Source: Sulfobacillus thermosulfidooxidans DSM 9293 (GTDB lineage Bacteria; Bacillota; Sulfobacillia; Sulfobacillales; Sulfobacillaceae). From it: 64,000 bases of DNA. The DNA lies in contig NZ_FWWY01000001.1 in the NCBI RefSeq assembly GCF_900176145.1, forward strand, positions 749,517 to 813,516, in the 5' to 3' direction. This document shows positions 55,699 to 64,000 of the stretch, piece after piece (the first letter of the stretch is position 1; the number at the start of each line of letters is the position of its first letter). The notes beneath the pieces are model-generated. The model was not told where the DNA came from and did no database searches. It saw only the letters and a program-made list of their open reading frames with translations. Made by a program: the position numbers and the translations under genes.

Positions 55699-57200
55699 AT
55701 GAATGGGGGTGGGGTTCACGACCCCACGAGGCGGCGCATCCGCTCCGGTTGCCGTTGCCGTATCCGCCCGAGCGCCATCGCCAACATCACGATGAGGGCC
55801 AACCCGCAGCGGAGTTGCATTTTCTTTAGCCCCCGAATGGTATGGAGTTCCAACCCGAACGACACATCCAACCGACTGTTCACCCGTTCCACCGCCGTGC
55901 GATGGGCATACTCGCGCTTCCATTGATAACTGGCCCGGTCCATGGGCGTAAAAATCCGCCGATCGGTCTGTAAGGGAATGCGCAGGCCCTGGACGACGGG
56001 GCAGGTGTCTTGACCCCGGCAGGACACGCCCGCAAAGCGGGCGGGGCACCGCTTTTTGAGACGTTGGCGCCTGACTTCGAATCCGCCGTTACTCATGGTG
56101 TGAACCTGACCCGTGACCGGATCCTGACAAAAGACGTCGCCACGATAATTGTAGGTCACCGTCGAATGGCCCGGTAGCACTCGCGTGGCATCCGGGTCCC
56201 GCCACATATTCCGGATATCGATCACCGGCTTAATCTGGTAGCTATCCCAGCAGGCGGCGATCAATTTGGTATCATCATAGCCCCGGTCGGCCGTTAAAAG
56301 GACGGCACGGGACAGCAGCACCCCGTGGCGATGGTGCAGATGATCCAACATGGGCATCGCCCGGGTCACATCGGACACCGACGCTTTCGTCACCTCCCAC
56401 GCCACCGGCAATTCGTACGTCGAATCCACCACCAGGTGCAGCTTATACCCGAACCACTTGACCACTTTGGTCCAGGTAGTCCCGTCCTCATGCACACCGC
56501 GGTATTCCTTCCGTCCAAAATCGGCATCGACGTCCCGGCGCCCATCGGCGGTGGGGTTTTTGGCGGGCCGCACGGCCCGCGACGAGATACCCTTGCTGTC
56601 CATGGCCAAGCGCTGACCGAAATTCGGGAGCACGGCGGCGAGGTCATCCACCAGCTGCTCAAACATCCCGTCCACGGTATCCTGTTCGGCCATCAGACGA
56701 TGCAGAAATCGGGTGTAGGCCGACGCGGGCGGGACGGCCGCGTTGCGGAACCCGCACAGCATGCGCAGTTGCGCATTGCGGGCCAGTTCTCGGCGAAGGC
56801 TCTCGATGCTGGGGTGTTGGAAAACCACCCCGGCCAACACCGAATTCCACATCGCCCGGACCGGGTACGCATTCCGCCCATGCCCACGGGCGGCTTCCAG
56901 GTGGGCCATGAGGGTTTCATCCGGGACCGTCTCGAGGACGAGCACGAGGCGTTCGAGGTCGCCTAATTCTTCGAGATCTTGCCACGAAAAGAGAGAAAGT
57001 TGTGGTATGATAGCCATACGGGAGAGCTCCTTTCGGAAAATTGTGGTTGGTACTTCAATTTTACCAGAGCTCGGCCCGTTTTTCTTAGGGTTTTGCGGGT
57101 TTCGGGGATCGCGGCACGGTGTGCCGCGGGTGGGGTCAAATCGGCCGCCGGCGGCCGACCGGGAACCGAAAAGCCGCATTCCTCCGTCCATGAATGGGGG
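55699..57200. mobile_element. GC-rich DDE insertion sequence, ends not certain
   Basis: A single transposase gene in a block much richer in GC than its neighbours. The 11-bp direct repeat ATGAATGGGGG occurs at 55699-55709 and 57190-57200 and could be a target duplication. Convincing terminal inverted repeats were not found; a perfect palindrome around 57141-57158 lies near the right end. Insertion is between tRNA-Tyr and a small membrane gene. Confidence 0.5.
55716..57017 (-). CDS. DDE transposase (IS1182/IS5-like)
   Basis: 433 residues from the ATG at 57017 (AAGGAG upstream). The N-terminal helical domain (DUF772-like) contains RELARNAQLRMLCGF. Catalytic residues in order: Asp in AMDSKGISS, Asp in LLTADRGYDD, and Glu in YAHRTAVERVNSRL. 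A cysteine-rich insertion (KRCPARFAGVSCRGQDTC) lies before the last motif. The frame is intact, so the element may still be mobile. GC content and codon choice differ strongly from neighbours, suggesting recent arrival. Confidence 0.9.
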   Translation of the reverse strand: MAIIPQLSLFSWQDLEELGDLERLVLVLETVPDETLMAHLEAARGHGRNAYPVRAMWNSVLAGVVFQHPSIESLRRELARNAQLRMLCGFRNAAVPPASAYTRFLHRLMAEQDTVDGMFEQLVDDLAAVLPNFGQRLAMDSKGISSRAVRPAKNPTADGRRDVDADFGRKEYRGVHEDGTTWTKVVKWFGYKLHLVVDSTYELPVAWEVTKASVSDVTRAMPMLDHLHHRHGVLLSRAVLLTADRGYDDTKLIAACWDSYQIKPVIDIRNMWRDPDATRVLPGHSTVTYNYRGDVFCQDPVTGQVHTMSNGGFEVRRQRLKKRCPARFAGVSCRGQDTCPVVQGLRIPLQTDRRIFTPMDRASYQWKREYAHRTAVERVNSRLDVSFGLELHTIRGLKKMQLRCGLALIVMLAMALGRIRQRQPERMRRLVGS

Positions 57201-57393
57201 AAATTCTTTATGAGCCTCTGCGAATCCCGCGCCCCTCTACGGTTTCAAGACAGCGCAAATGCCTCGGTATAAAAATTTGCCATAGTACTGTCCTCGGTTC
57301 CTTAGGGCCAATGAGAAGGAATGTCCCAACGCATGGCGAATTAATGGATGTGGCGGGATTGCTCCACGCCTTTTGCCATTAAGGAGGACTTTC
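57018..57393. other. IS right end and non-coding spacer
   Basis: Contains the transposase upstream region with a near-perfect palindrome TCGGCCGCCGGCGGCCGA near 57141, then about 190 bp of host-like sequence. No gene or clear promoter seen. Confidence 0.4.
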
Positions 57394-57798
57394 ATGAGCC
57401 GGTATTGGTTTTGGTATAAGTTTTGGCGTACCTGGATGTGGCTATTTTTTATCGCGCTTTCGGTTTTCCTCTTATTAGGTCTCATTATGGGCGCCTATTT
57501 ATTTCTCATGCAACGAAATCATTGGCAACCCTGTGATAATGCCCTCAAGATTCCTCAGGATTTTCGGAACCAGCTTGATCATTTTGCCGAGTCACAAGGT
57601 GGACAATTTGTGGGTTGTGAAGTCTATTGGGTGGAAAACGAACCCGAACGAAAACGCCAACGTCGTCGTGGTAACTATCGCTTTGGAATCCGGGTCAACA
57701 ATCGAACCATGTGGAGTTATTGGAGTCTGTTGCCTTCTGGCAGTTTTCGTCCCGAATCCCCCAAGGCCTATGCTATTTGGCGGTATTCCCGTCCCTAA
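57394..57798 (+). CDS. Single-pass membrane protein of unknown function
   Basis: 134 residues from the ATG at 57394, preceded by TTAAGGAGGA. One long N-terminal hydrophobic segment (about 12-40) is followed by an Arg-rich extracellular or cytoplasmic domain with RKRQRRRGNYRFGI and many aromatic residues. No family is recognised. It lies between tRNA genes and is not obviously linked to them. Confidence 0.55.
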   Translation: MSRYWFWYKFWRTWMWLFFIALSVFLLLGLIMGAYLFLMQRNHWQPCDNALKIPQDFRNQLDHFAESQGGQFVGCEVYWVENEPERKRQRRRGNYRFGIRVNNRTMWSYWSLLPSGSFRPESPKAYAIWRYSRP

Positions 57799-57981
57799 CT
57801 CATGATAGCATCAATATATGAGACATAGAATCATCATGCCGATACTCTCAGAGGACATATTCTTACCAGAGCTCTATCTAGGATGTGTGCGAAGCGGCCA
57901 TTCCCTCTCACGATGGAGTGGTTGCTTTGCTAAGGCTAAGGATGCTCTACAATGCCCACTATCACTATTTCTTTACAAAAT

Positions 57982-58010
57982 AAAAAACCTTCAAGTTAAT
58001 TCTTGAAAGT
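57982..58010 (-). terminator. tRNA-Thr(TGT) terminator
   Basis: ACTTTCAAG and CTTGAAGGT pair (one G-U), 6-nt loop, then a T-run on the minus strand, about 12 bp past the tRNA. Confidence 0.8.
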
Positions 58011-58022
58011 TATAGATTACGA

Positions 58023-58098
58023 TGGAGCTGGCGAAAGGACTTGAACCTTCAACCTACTGATTACAAATCAGTTGCTCTGCCAATTGAGCTACGCCAGC
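58023..58098 (-). tRNA. tRNA-Thr (TGT)
   Basis: 76 nt, acceptor GCTGGCG/CGCCAGC, anticodon loop TTTGTAA, T-loop TTCAAGT, encoded CCA. It is separated from the Tyr-Met-Thr group by the insertion sequence and the single-pass membrane gene. Confidence 0.95.
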
Positions 58099-58114
58099 AT
58101 TTTTAGCGTGTTTA

Positions 58115-58144
58115 ATATTATCATATGGTACCTTTGGATTTCAA
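58115..58144 (-). promoter_or_regulatory. tRNA-Thr(TGT) promoter
   Basis: TTGAAA (58139-58144), 18 bp, TAATAT (58115-58120) on the minus strand. Confidence 0.6.
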
Positions 58145-58352
58145 GTCCTTGGGCCACGCAGCAAAACTTGATGGTTTTTTGGGATCTCTGAAGAATTCCA
58201 AAAAAACGGGCGAGGTCATCAGTTTACTAGCCAATGGAGACAAGCCATTATTGTATCATAATGGGTAAGGTCTTTTTGATGAATACAGAACTCGTCGTCA
58301 GTATTCTGATCAGCTCAAACGGCATGACGGTATGGAGGAAGGAGTCCCTCTC

Positions 58353-59348
58353 GTGAAACAATCACCCGGACGCACTTCAAATTTTTCCAATGACGAAACA
58401 ATTCATGAAGAATTGCAGCCCGTTATTGATAATATCGAACGCGTCATTGTTGGGAAACGCAGCACGATTACCAAACTCTTGTGTGCCATGCTCGCACAAG
58501 GGCATGTGCTATTAGATGATGTACCAGGCGTCGGCAAAACCACTTTAGCCAAAGCCTTGGCGGCCACCTTAGATTTACATTATGCTCGCATTCAATTCAC
58601 CCCGGACTTATTACCCACGGATGTCACCGGAGTGAGTATTTATAATCCAGCCCAGGGTGCTTTTATTTTTCAACCGGGACCCGTTTTTACCAATCTCTTG
58701 TTGGCGGATGAAGTCAACCGGACCTCTCCGCGTACACAAAGTGCTTTATTAGAAGTGATGGAAGAGCGGCAAGTGACCGTGGATGGCGTTGCCCATCCCC
58801 TGGCCCCTCCTTTCATGGTGATTGCTACGGAAAATCCCATTGAATACGAAGGAACGTTTCCGCTTCCGGAAAGCCAATTAGATCGTTTTCTATTTCGTCT
58901 TAATCTGGGATATCCAACCATTGAAGAAGAAACACAAATGTTAGAACGTGTAACGCATAGCCATCCTCTTAGCACCATCCGTCCGGTGTTGTCACATGAG
59001 AGGGTTATGACACTCATGGAACACATACCGAATGTTTACCTATCGCCTTCGATTCGGCAATATATAGCCCAATTAGCCCTCAAAACCCGTGAGCATCCCC
59101 GGATTTATTTAGGCATGAGTCCTCGAGCCGCCATCGCTCTCCAACGGGCAGCTCAAGCATGGGCCTTTATCCACGGAAGGGAATTTGTGATCCCCGACGA
59201 TATCCGTGTCCTGTTTCCTGATATCATCGCACACCGCCTGATTCTTAAAGGAGGCAATCGCCACCAACAAACCACCGTTATCGAAGACCTCGTTCACGAT
59301 ATTCTTCAACAAGTACCCATTCCGGACCGCGAGCGTCGGGAACGATGA
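58353..59348 (+). CDS. MoxR family AAA+ ATPase
   Basis: 331 residues from the GTG at 58353, which has GGAAGGAG upstream; an ATG at 58332 is the alternative. Walker A is GVGKTT in DDVPGVGKTTLAKALA, Walker B is LLADEVNR, and sensor and lid regions are SQLDRFLFRL and TEN-P-I-EYEGTFPLPE. MoxR proteins act as chaperones with DUF58 or VWA partners, one of which is next. Confidence 0.93.
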   Translation: MKQSPGRTSNFSNDETIHEELQPVIDNIERVIVGKRSTITKLLCAMLAQGHVLLDDVPGVGKTTLAKALAATLDLHYARIQFTPDLLPTDVTGVSIYNPAQGAFIFQPGPVFTNLLLADEVNRTSPRTQSALLEVMEERQVTVDGVAHPLAPPFMVIATENPIEYEGTFPLPESQLDRFLFRLNLGYPTIEEETQMLERVTHSHPLSTIRPVLSHERVMTLMEHIPNVYLSPSIRQYIAQLALKTREHPRIYLGMSPRAAIALQRAAQAWAFIHGREFVIPDDIRVLFPDIIAHRLILKGGNRHQQTTVIEDLVHDILQQVPIPDRERRER

Positions 59349-60460
59349 AAAAGATATCGTGGCGTATTGTCGTGGTAATGGCGGCAATTGGGGCAGCATG
59401 GGCTTTTGCCTATTTTGAAGGGGGCTATTTAGCCTATCATATCTGGGATGCCACTCAATTATTAGCCGTCATAACGCTCATCCAAGTCTTATTCCCCTTA
59501 CATCGCGTCCGTATCGAACGGCACATTAGACCTAATCTAGCTACAGAAGGGGATAGTGTAACCATTGAGTTAAGGATCCAGGCAAACACGTGGTGGCCGT
59601 GGGCATGGGTCGCTGTCACGGATTCTTTGCCAGCAACTTTACATGCTGATCACGATCCCCATTTTGTTGTGGCTTTGTGGCCCAAACGAACTGTGACAGT
59701 GCGTTACCAATTGGCACACGTACCGCGCGGCATTTACACACTCAAGGCTCCTAGAATCGCGACCGGCGATGTGTTAGGGCTTTGGGAAAAGTCTCGACTT
59801 GCGACCAATGATCCCATGTCGATGATTATCTGGCCTCAGACCACAGCTTTAACACATCTGGGACATGTTTTTCAACAATGGGCCGGCAATACGGAAATGT
59901 CACGCCGCATCTCTGAAGATACCAGTTTGCTTTTAGGTATCCGCGATTATGTCAGTGGTGATCGGCTGGCTCAAATTCATTGGCGAACCACCGCCCGTAC
60001 CGGTCAGTTCAAGGTCAAACAATTTGAACCCACCACTCAGCCTCAAATCCGGATTATATTGGATGATATGCAGGCATTTCAGACGGAAAGAGAATGGGAG
60101 TTGGCTATACAGATTGCTGCGTCATTAACGGATGTCGCAGCGCGTTATACTCAGCCTCTAGGATTTCTTTGGGTTGGAGATGGGGACCAACGCATTGGCA
60201 TTGGTACAGGACGCACACATTACGAAACCATCCTCAATTACCTGGCTGCCCTGCCCCGTTTTCATCCCAATTCTTATAATTCTATGACATTTATTCCCGA
60301 CGATGCCATCCCTTTGTGGATTACGATGCGCGGAAATCATCCTGCCTTATCTGATGCCGGTCCCGTGATTCGCGTGGGCGAGGAATTAGACCAGCTCGAG
60401 GACTTGTCGTTCTATTTGGAACACCGCTTACATCGGCAGGCGTATGGTCTATCCCATTAG
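59345..60460 (+). CDS. DUF58 domain protein
   Basis: 371 residues, overlapping moxR by 4 bp (ATGA). Two N-terminal hydrophobic segments, a beta-rich domain, then the DUF58 core IRDYVSGDRLAQIHWRTTARTGQFKVKQFEP. Usually a membrane-bound partner of MoxR. Confidence 0.9.
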   Translation: MKKISWRIVVVMAAIGAAWAFAYFEGGYLAYHIWDATQLLAVITLIQVLFPLHRVRIERHIRPNLATEGDSVTIELRIQANTWWPWAWVAVTDSLPATLHADHDPHFVVALWPKRTVTVRYQLAHVPRGIYTLKAPRIATGDVLGLWEKSRLATNDPMSMIIWPQTTALTHLGHVFQQWAGNTEMSRRISEDTSLLLGIRDYVSGDRLAQIHWRTTARTGQFKVKQFEPTTQPQIRIILDDMQAFQTEREWELAIQIAASLTDVAARYTQPLGFLWVGDGDQRIGIGTGRTHYETILNYLAALPRFHPNSYNSMTFIPDDAIPLWITMRGNHPALSDAGPVIRVGEELDQLEDLSFYLEHRLHRQAYGLSH

Positions 60461-60486
60461 AAGAGTGGTGCGAAAGGAGGATCCAC

Positions 60487-62607
60487 GTGATATCCCATAA
60501 AAGTCAAATTGTATTACGAGGAATTTGGATGAGCGCGCTCTTTTGGCCTTATACGCATGGGGGCGGTTTTCATGATGCCGCCTTATTAGCCCTGACGCCC
60601 CTATGGTTATCGTTTGGGGATTTATGGTCCTCGTGGATTTTGCGCTGGACGACATGGATAGTCATGATGGTTGCCGAACTCACTCTCGAATGGGCATCAT
60701 TGCCTAGCTTACGCCATGTCTTTATCACCTTTTCGCGTTCGGTTCTGGTTTTGCACCAGTTGTCCTTCACTAATTGGAACCAAATCTCTGCCCATATTGC
60801 GACCCCTTTACTATTAATCGGGGCGCTTTTGGGTTGGCATGTGTTTCGTCAAGCCAATAACTCCCGGCGCATTGCAACCCTTTTGGTCATCGGTATTGCC
60901 GCTTTGGCGGTTAACCATGTGTTCTGGCAACTGCCCGCGGAACACCCCCTTTTTGCCTATGCGGCCATTGGCTTATTATTGTTGTCTTCTCACCATGTTT
61001 TAGCGCCGTTGTCCCGTCAGGGATCATCCAGCATCATGGCCAGTGTTGTTGCCGCTCTCACAATATTCGTGCCGTTGAGTTTAGGATGGGCTGGAACACC
61101 GCGTCCTGGTCATGCCAGTTTAGGGTTTTTAGGGGGAAATCTCCAAGACCTCCGATTTCTTACGGGCACAGGTGCCACAACTGGATATTCAGAAGGCATC
61201 AATCATATCGGACATTCGATTGTGCCCAATTATAATCCCGTGATGATTGTCCATTCAAAATCGCCGCATTATTGGCAAGCAGAGATTTTCAACACGTTTA
61301 CCGGCAAAGAATGGACTAATCCCGGATCCAATGCCGTGCAAATCACCCCCGAAGATTCAGGTATCCCGTTATTTAGCCTTCCCTTTGATACGTCTGAAGT
61401 CTCCACCACAACCGACACCATAACGTTTCAAGCGGTAAACGGCCATCCTTTTCGCACGCTGTTCTATCCCGGTGTCCCCTTATCCTTTGGTTATACGCCA
61501 TCATCCCTGGTGCTGTATCCTAATAAAGAACATTTTGTGTCAAACGCCATCTCTACGTACCGCGTCACCAGTATCATTCCCCATTTCAATGCCGCGTTAC
61601 TCAATCATGTCACCTTTGGAGAATATCCCACGCCGCCATTGTCTCAAGACTTACAAATTCCCAGTAATCTTTCCCCGCGAGTTGGTCAATTAGCCAATCA
61701 GATTACCCAACACGCTTCAGGGCCATGGCAAGCCGCTTTAGACATCAAACATTATCTCGACACGCATTATGGCTATTCGTTTCACGTCACCCCGACGCAA
61801 CACAATGTTGTGAACCATTTCTTGTTTAACGATAAAGTCGGGTATTGCGACCAATTTTCCACTGCGTTCATCATGATGGCGCGCAGCATTGGTATACCGG
61901 CCCGGTGGGTCGCGGGATATGCCCCAGGCCAGTATAACGCCCATGATCATGGCTATTTAGTCCGGGCCATCGATGCGCATTCATGGGCTCAAATTTACAT
62001 CGCACCCTTTGGCTGGATTCCCATTGATCCGACTCCTGGGTTTAACATTCCTGATCTGTCTGTTCCCAAAACCTCTTCATCATCATCGTCACAAACGTCC
62101 CTATCCATTCCAGTCACTTTGGCCGTGCCGAAAGTCCACTACAATCCGCCCCCCGGGGTCAGTGAGCACATACTCAAAACGCCTACGGCAAAAAGCGCCC
62201 ACCGGGTTCACCCTTCCCGTAGATTCTTGCCCGTGAGAAACATCTTGGGTTTCCTCCTTTTACCTCTGGTTATCCTCATAGCGGTGTTTGGCATCCGTAA
62301 ACGCAAATACTGGCTAGCACGCGAACCACAGTCCCAAGCGGTAAGTTTGTGGCGTCAAATCAAATGGTGGACCCACTTTAGGATGCGTGTCCCCACCAAG
62401 ACCCTCACACCGCGAGAATGGTTAGCTCTGTGGCAGGCTGAGATGACCAGCGATGTACGGGAAAGCCGGCAATTAGTTCAATATCTCGAGCGCGGCCTAT
62501 ATGGTCCCGACTCATGGTCCTTGGACGACGCTCACCAAGCGCAACATCTATGGAAGAGACTGCGCTTTGCCATTAAAAAGTCCTCCTCCAGATCACAAGC
62601 ATCATAA
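60487..62607 (+). CDS. Transglutaminase-like membrane protein (TgpA type)
   Basis: 706 residues, GTG start after AAAGGAGGATC. Five or more N-terminal hydrophobic segments, an extracellular transglutaminase-like domain with catalytic Cys in VGYCDQFSTAF, His in AIDAHSWAQIYI and Asp in WIPIDPTPG, then a single segment and a cytoplasmic tail. With moxR and DUF58 it forms the standard three-gene unit. Substrate unknown. Confidence 0.92.
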   Translation: MISHKSQIVLRGIWMSALFWPYTHGGGFHDAALLALTPLWLSFGDLWSSWILRWTTWIVMMVAELTLEWASLPSLRHVFITFSRSVLVLHQLSFTNWNQISAHIATPLLLIGALLGWHVFRQANNSRRIATLLVIGIAALAVNHVFWQLPAEHPLFAYAAIGLLLLSSHHVLAPLSRQGSSSIMASVVAALTIFVPLSLGWAGTPRPGHASLGFLGGNLQDLRFLTGTGATTGYSEGINHIGHSIVPNYNPVMIVHSKSPHYWQAEIFNTFTGKEWTNPGSNAVQITPEDSGIPLFSLPFDTSEVSTTTDTITFQAVNGHPFRTLFYPGVPLSFGYTPSSLVLYPNKEHFVSNAISTYRVTSIIPHFNAALLNHVTFGEYPTPPLSQDLQIPSNLSPRVGQLANQITQHASGPWQAALDIKHYLDTHYGYSFHVTPTQHNVVNHFLFNDKVGYCDQFSTAFIMMARSIGIPARWVAGYAPGQYNAHDHGYLVRAIDAHSWAQIYIAPFGWIPIDPTPGFNIPDLSVPKTSSSSSSQTSLSIPVTLAVPKVHYNPPPGVSEHILKTPTAKSAHRVHPSRRFLPVRNILGFLLLPLVILIAVFGIRKRKYWLAREPQSQAVSLWRQIKWWTHFRMRVPTKTLTPREWLALWQAEMTSDVRESRQLVQYLERGLYGPDSWSLDDAHQAQHLWKRLRFAIKKSSSRSQAS

Positions 62608-62611
62608 AAAG

Positions 62612-62643
62612 AAGACCAGCACCCTTTAGCGAGTGCTGGTCTT
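62612..62643. terminator. Bidirectional terminator
   Basis: AAGACCAGCAC pairs with GTGCTGGTCTT around a 10-nt loop, with A-rich and T-rich flanks. It ends the moxR operon and converging sigH. Confidence 0.88.
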
Positions 62644-62654
62644 TTTTCATCGCG

Positions 62655-63335
62655 TTACATATCCCGCGACGATGATGAAGGGAATAAGAGAACTTGCCGC
62701 CCATCTAAATACCGTTCTAATTTCCGTTTAACACGTTGTAATGCATTGTCTATGGATTTCACATGCCGTCTTAAATCCACAGCAATTTCCTGGTAGGACC
62801 GGCCGTCAAGATAGGCCATAAGAACTTTCCATTCCAGATCGCTTAAAATTTCACCCATTTTTTCTTCGATATCTCCGAATTCTTCCCGGTGAATAATCAT
62901 TTCTTCAGGATCTGCCACTTTGGCCGTGGATACAACATCATATAAGGTGCGGTCAGAATCTTCTTCATAAATCGGTTTGTTCAAAGACACGTACGAATTC
63001 AATGGAATGTGCTTCTGCCGTGTTGCCGTTTTAATGGCGGTAATTATTTGGCGGGTAATACATAATTCCGCAAATGCTCGAAAGGATGACAGCTTGTCAC
63101 TGCGAAAATCGCGAATGGCTTTATATAATCCAATCATGCCTTCTTGCACAATATCTTCACGGTCCGCCCCAATTAAGAAATATGAGCGAGCCTTGGCACG
63201 AACAAAATTCCGATATTTTTGAATCACATATTCGAGCGCATCCGCGCTGCCTTCGCGGGCATCTTGAACGATATCTTCATCGGTCATGTTATCAAAGCCG
63301 TTCGGCATTTCGTACGAGGGGCCTAACACACTCAC
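62655..63335 (-). CDS. sigH: RNA polymerase sigma factor SigH
   Basis: 226 residues, GTG start with GGAGG four bases before it. Region 2: EYVIQKYRNFVRAKARSYFLIGADREDIVQEGMIGLYKAIRDF. Region 4 ends SYQEIAVDLRRHVKSIDNALQRVKRKL. Matches the Spo0H type that controls the transition to sporulation or competence. In Bacillus it lies close to rpmG-secE; here about 19 kb intervene. Confidence 0.93.
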   Translation of the reverse strand: MSVLGPSYEMPNGFDNMTDEDIVQDAREGSADALEYVIQKYRNFVRAKARSYFLIGADREDIVQEGMIGLYKAIRDFRSDKLSSFRAFAELCITRQIITAIKTATRQKHIPLNSYVSLNKPIYEEDSDRTLYDVVSTAKVADPEEMIIHREEFGDIEEKMGEILSDLEWKVLMAYLDGRSYQEIAVDLRRHVKSIDNALQRVKRKLERYLDGRQVLLFPSSSSRDM

Positions 63336-63421
63336 ATCGCCTCCATCACCAAGGCCTAAAGAAATCAGAATATTCTATAACAATATGTTAAAGAAACTTC
63401 ACTTCGGCTAATGTCTGCCTC

Positions 63422-63451
63422 ATTATAGCGAGGCACGAAAATCGCCGTCAA
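63422..63451 (-). promoter_or_regulatory. sigH promoter
   Basis: TTGACG (63446-63451), 18 bp, TATAAT (63422-63427) on the minus strand. The -35 lies in the loop edge and arm of the preceding terminator. Transcription should start about 63415. Confidence 0.8.
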
Positions 63452-63466
63452 GTCTTCTGACGGCGA
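63438..63466 (-). terminator. rlmB terminator overlapping the sigH promoter
   Basis: TCGCCGTCA pairs with TGACGGCGA around a 7-nt loop, followed by TTTT on the minus strand; 52 bp beyond the rlmB stop. Confidence 0.75.
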
Positions 63467-63517
63467 AACGTGTAACTTTTGCGTTTTTTGTCCACATTCA
63501 TAAAAAATATGACACGA

Positions 63518-64000
63518 TTAGGGTGCTTGTCGCTGTCGTACCACTTCGAAAGCCAAGACCGCGCATGCGGTGGCCGCATTCAACGAGGCCACTTGGCCCA
63601 CCATGGGCAATCTCACGGTTTGATCACAGCGTTTTTTCACTAAGGGGCGAATCCCTTGCCCTTCGGCTCCGATTACGATCGCGGTGGGACCATGATAATT
63701 CGCCTGGGTGTACAAGATCTCACCTTGGGGATCCGCAGCATAAACAAAGATTCCCCACTTTTTGATGGTCTCAATGGTTTGCGCCAAGTTGGACACAACG
63801 GCCACAGGAACATATTCGGTAGCCCCGGCTGAGGCTTTACGCACGGCAGGCGTCAATGGTGCGCTATTACGGCTCGGCATAATCACCGCATCCGCTCCAG
63901 CGGCATTGGCCACACGAATAATAGCTCCCAAATTTTGTGGATCCTGAATTTGATCTAGCACAATCAAAAACGCGTCAAATCCCCGAGCCGTGACCAAAGC
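63518..64000 (-). CDS. rlmB: TrmH/SpoU family rRNA 2'-O-methyltransferase, 3' part
   Basis: The visible 160 residues are the SPOUT catalytic domain, with LDQIQDPQNLGAIIRVANAAGAD (motif 1), VIGAEGQGIRPLV (motif 2) and MVGQVASLNAATACAVLAFEVVRQR (motif 3, trefoil knot). The N-terminal substrate-binding domain lies beyond the window. The location before sigH fits rlmB, which methylates G2251 of 23S rRNA. The adjacent yacP, common in Firmicutes, is missing here. Confidence 0.9.
   Translation of the reverse strand, partial: ALVTARGFDAFLIVLDQIQDPQNLGAIIRVANAAGADAVIMPSRNSAPLTPAVRKASAGATEYVPVAVVSNLAQTIETIKKWGIFVYAADPQGEILYTQANYHGPTAIVIGAEGQGIRPLVKKRCDQTVRLPMVGQVASLNAATACAVLAFEVVRQRQAP

Noticed and set aside
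56325-56966. Plus-strand frame of 213 codons inside the insertion sequence
   Set aside because: Antisense to the transposase; rich in His, Arg and Pro as expected for a shadow in GC-rich sequence.

Overview
The window looks like a thermoacidophilic, Gram-positive chemolithotroph close to Sulfobacillus. This rests on Firmicutes gene order (sigH, rpmG-secE-nusG, rplKA, rplJL, rpoBC, an L7Ae-like protein, str-S10-spc-alpha, ecfAAT, truA, rplM-rpsI), about 50 percent GC, a red-type Rubisco activase gene (cbbX), and a copper-protein plus haem-copper oxidase cluster. Species assignment is inference. No rRNA and no CRISPR array was seen. Nearly everything in the first two thirds reads on the minus strand, so the biological order runs from high to low coordinates.

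Region 1 (1-8,850) holds accessory genes placed between truA and rplM-rpsI. They are the 3' end of a TPR-like gene, rplM-rpsI with their own promoter and leader hairpin, a small C2H2 zinc-finger protein, a SAM methyltransferase, and a MarR-controlled efflux operon. That operon reads marR, unknown membrane protein, HlyD-like adaptor, DHA2 permease, second HlyD-like adaptor, nucleoside-diphosphate-sugar epimerase-like protein. The marR promoter sits inside an inverted repeat.

Region 2 (8,850-43,690) is the housekeeping core: proline dehydrogenase, truA, ecfT, two ecfA genes, rplQ, rpoA, S4, S11, S13, L36 and IF-1, then map, adk, secY, the spc and S10 operons, tuf, fusA, S7, S12, an L7Ae-like protein, rpoC, rpoB, L7/L12, L10, a 58-residue membrane protein, L1, L11, nusG, secE and L33. 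Two small genes, rpmJ and rpmG, were found by reading the sequence. Near-consensus promoters (TTGACA-like, 17 or 18 bp, TAAAAT-like) precede rpmG, the 58-residue gene, rplJ, rpoB, the L7Ae-like gene and rplM. Three terminators overlap the promoter of the next unit.

Region 3 (43,690-62,650) is an accessory block between sigH and rpmG, which are normally close together. From the core outward it holds an IS200/IS605-type tnpA remnant abutting a truncated MFS gene, cbbX and rpe, a lipoprotein cytochrome c with small membrane proteins, and a terminal oxidase cluster (subunits I, II and III with a Tat-type cupredoxin and a PepSY-like exported protein). It continues with an orphan beta-class DNA methyltransferase, a DUF202 protein, tRNA-Thr(GGT), initiator tRNA-Met and tRNA-Tyr(GTA), a GC-rich DDE insertion sequence, a small membrane protein, tRNA-Thr(TGT), and a moxR-DUF58-transglutaminase operon.

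Region 4 (62,650-64,000) has sigH and the 3' part of an rlmB-type rRNA methyltransferase gene.

Main points for a second look: the oxidase subunit I lacks the usual K-channel lysine and D-channel aspartate; EF-Tu carries a four-cysteine insertion; three terminator and promoter elements are physically merged; an old tRNA array has been split by an insertion sequence; and a bacterial protein has a classical C2H2 finger.
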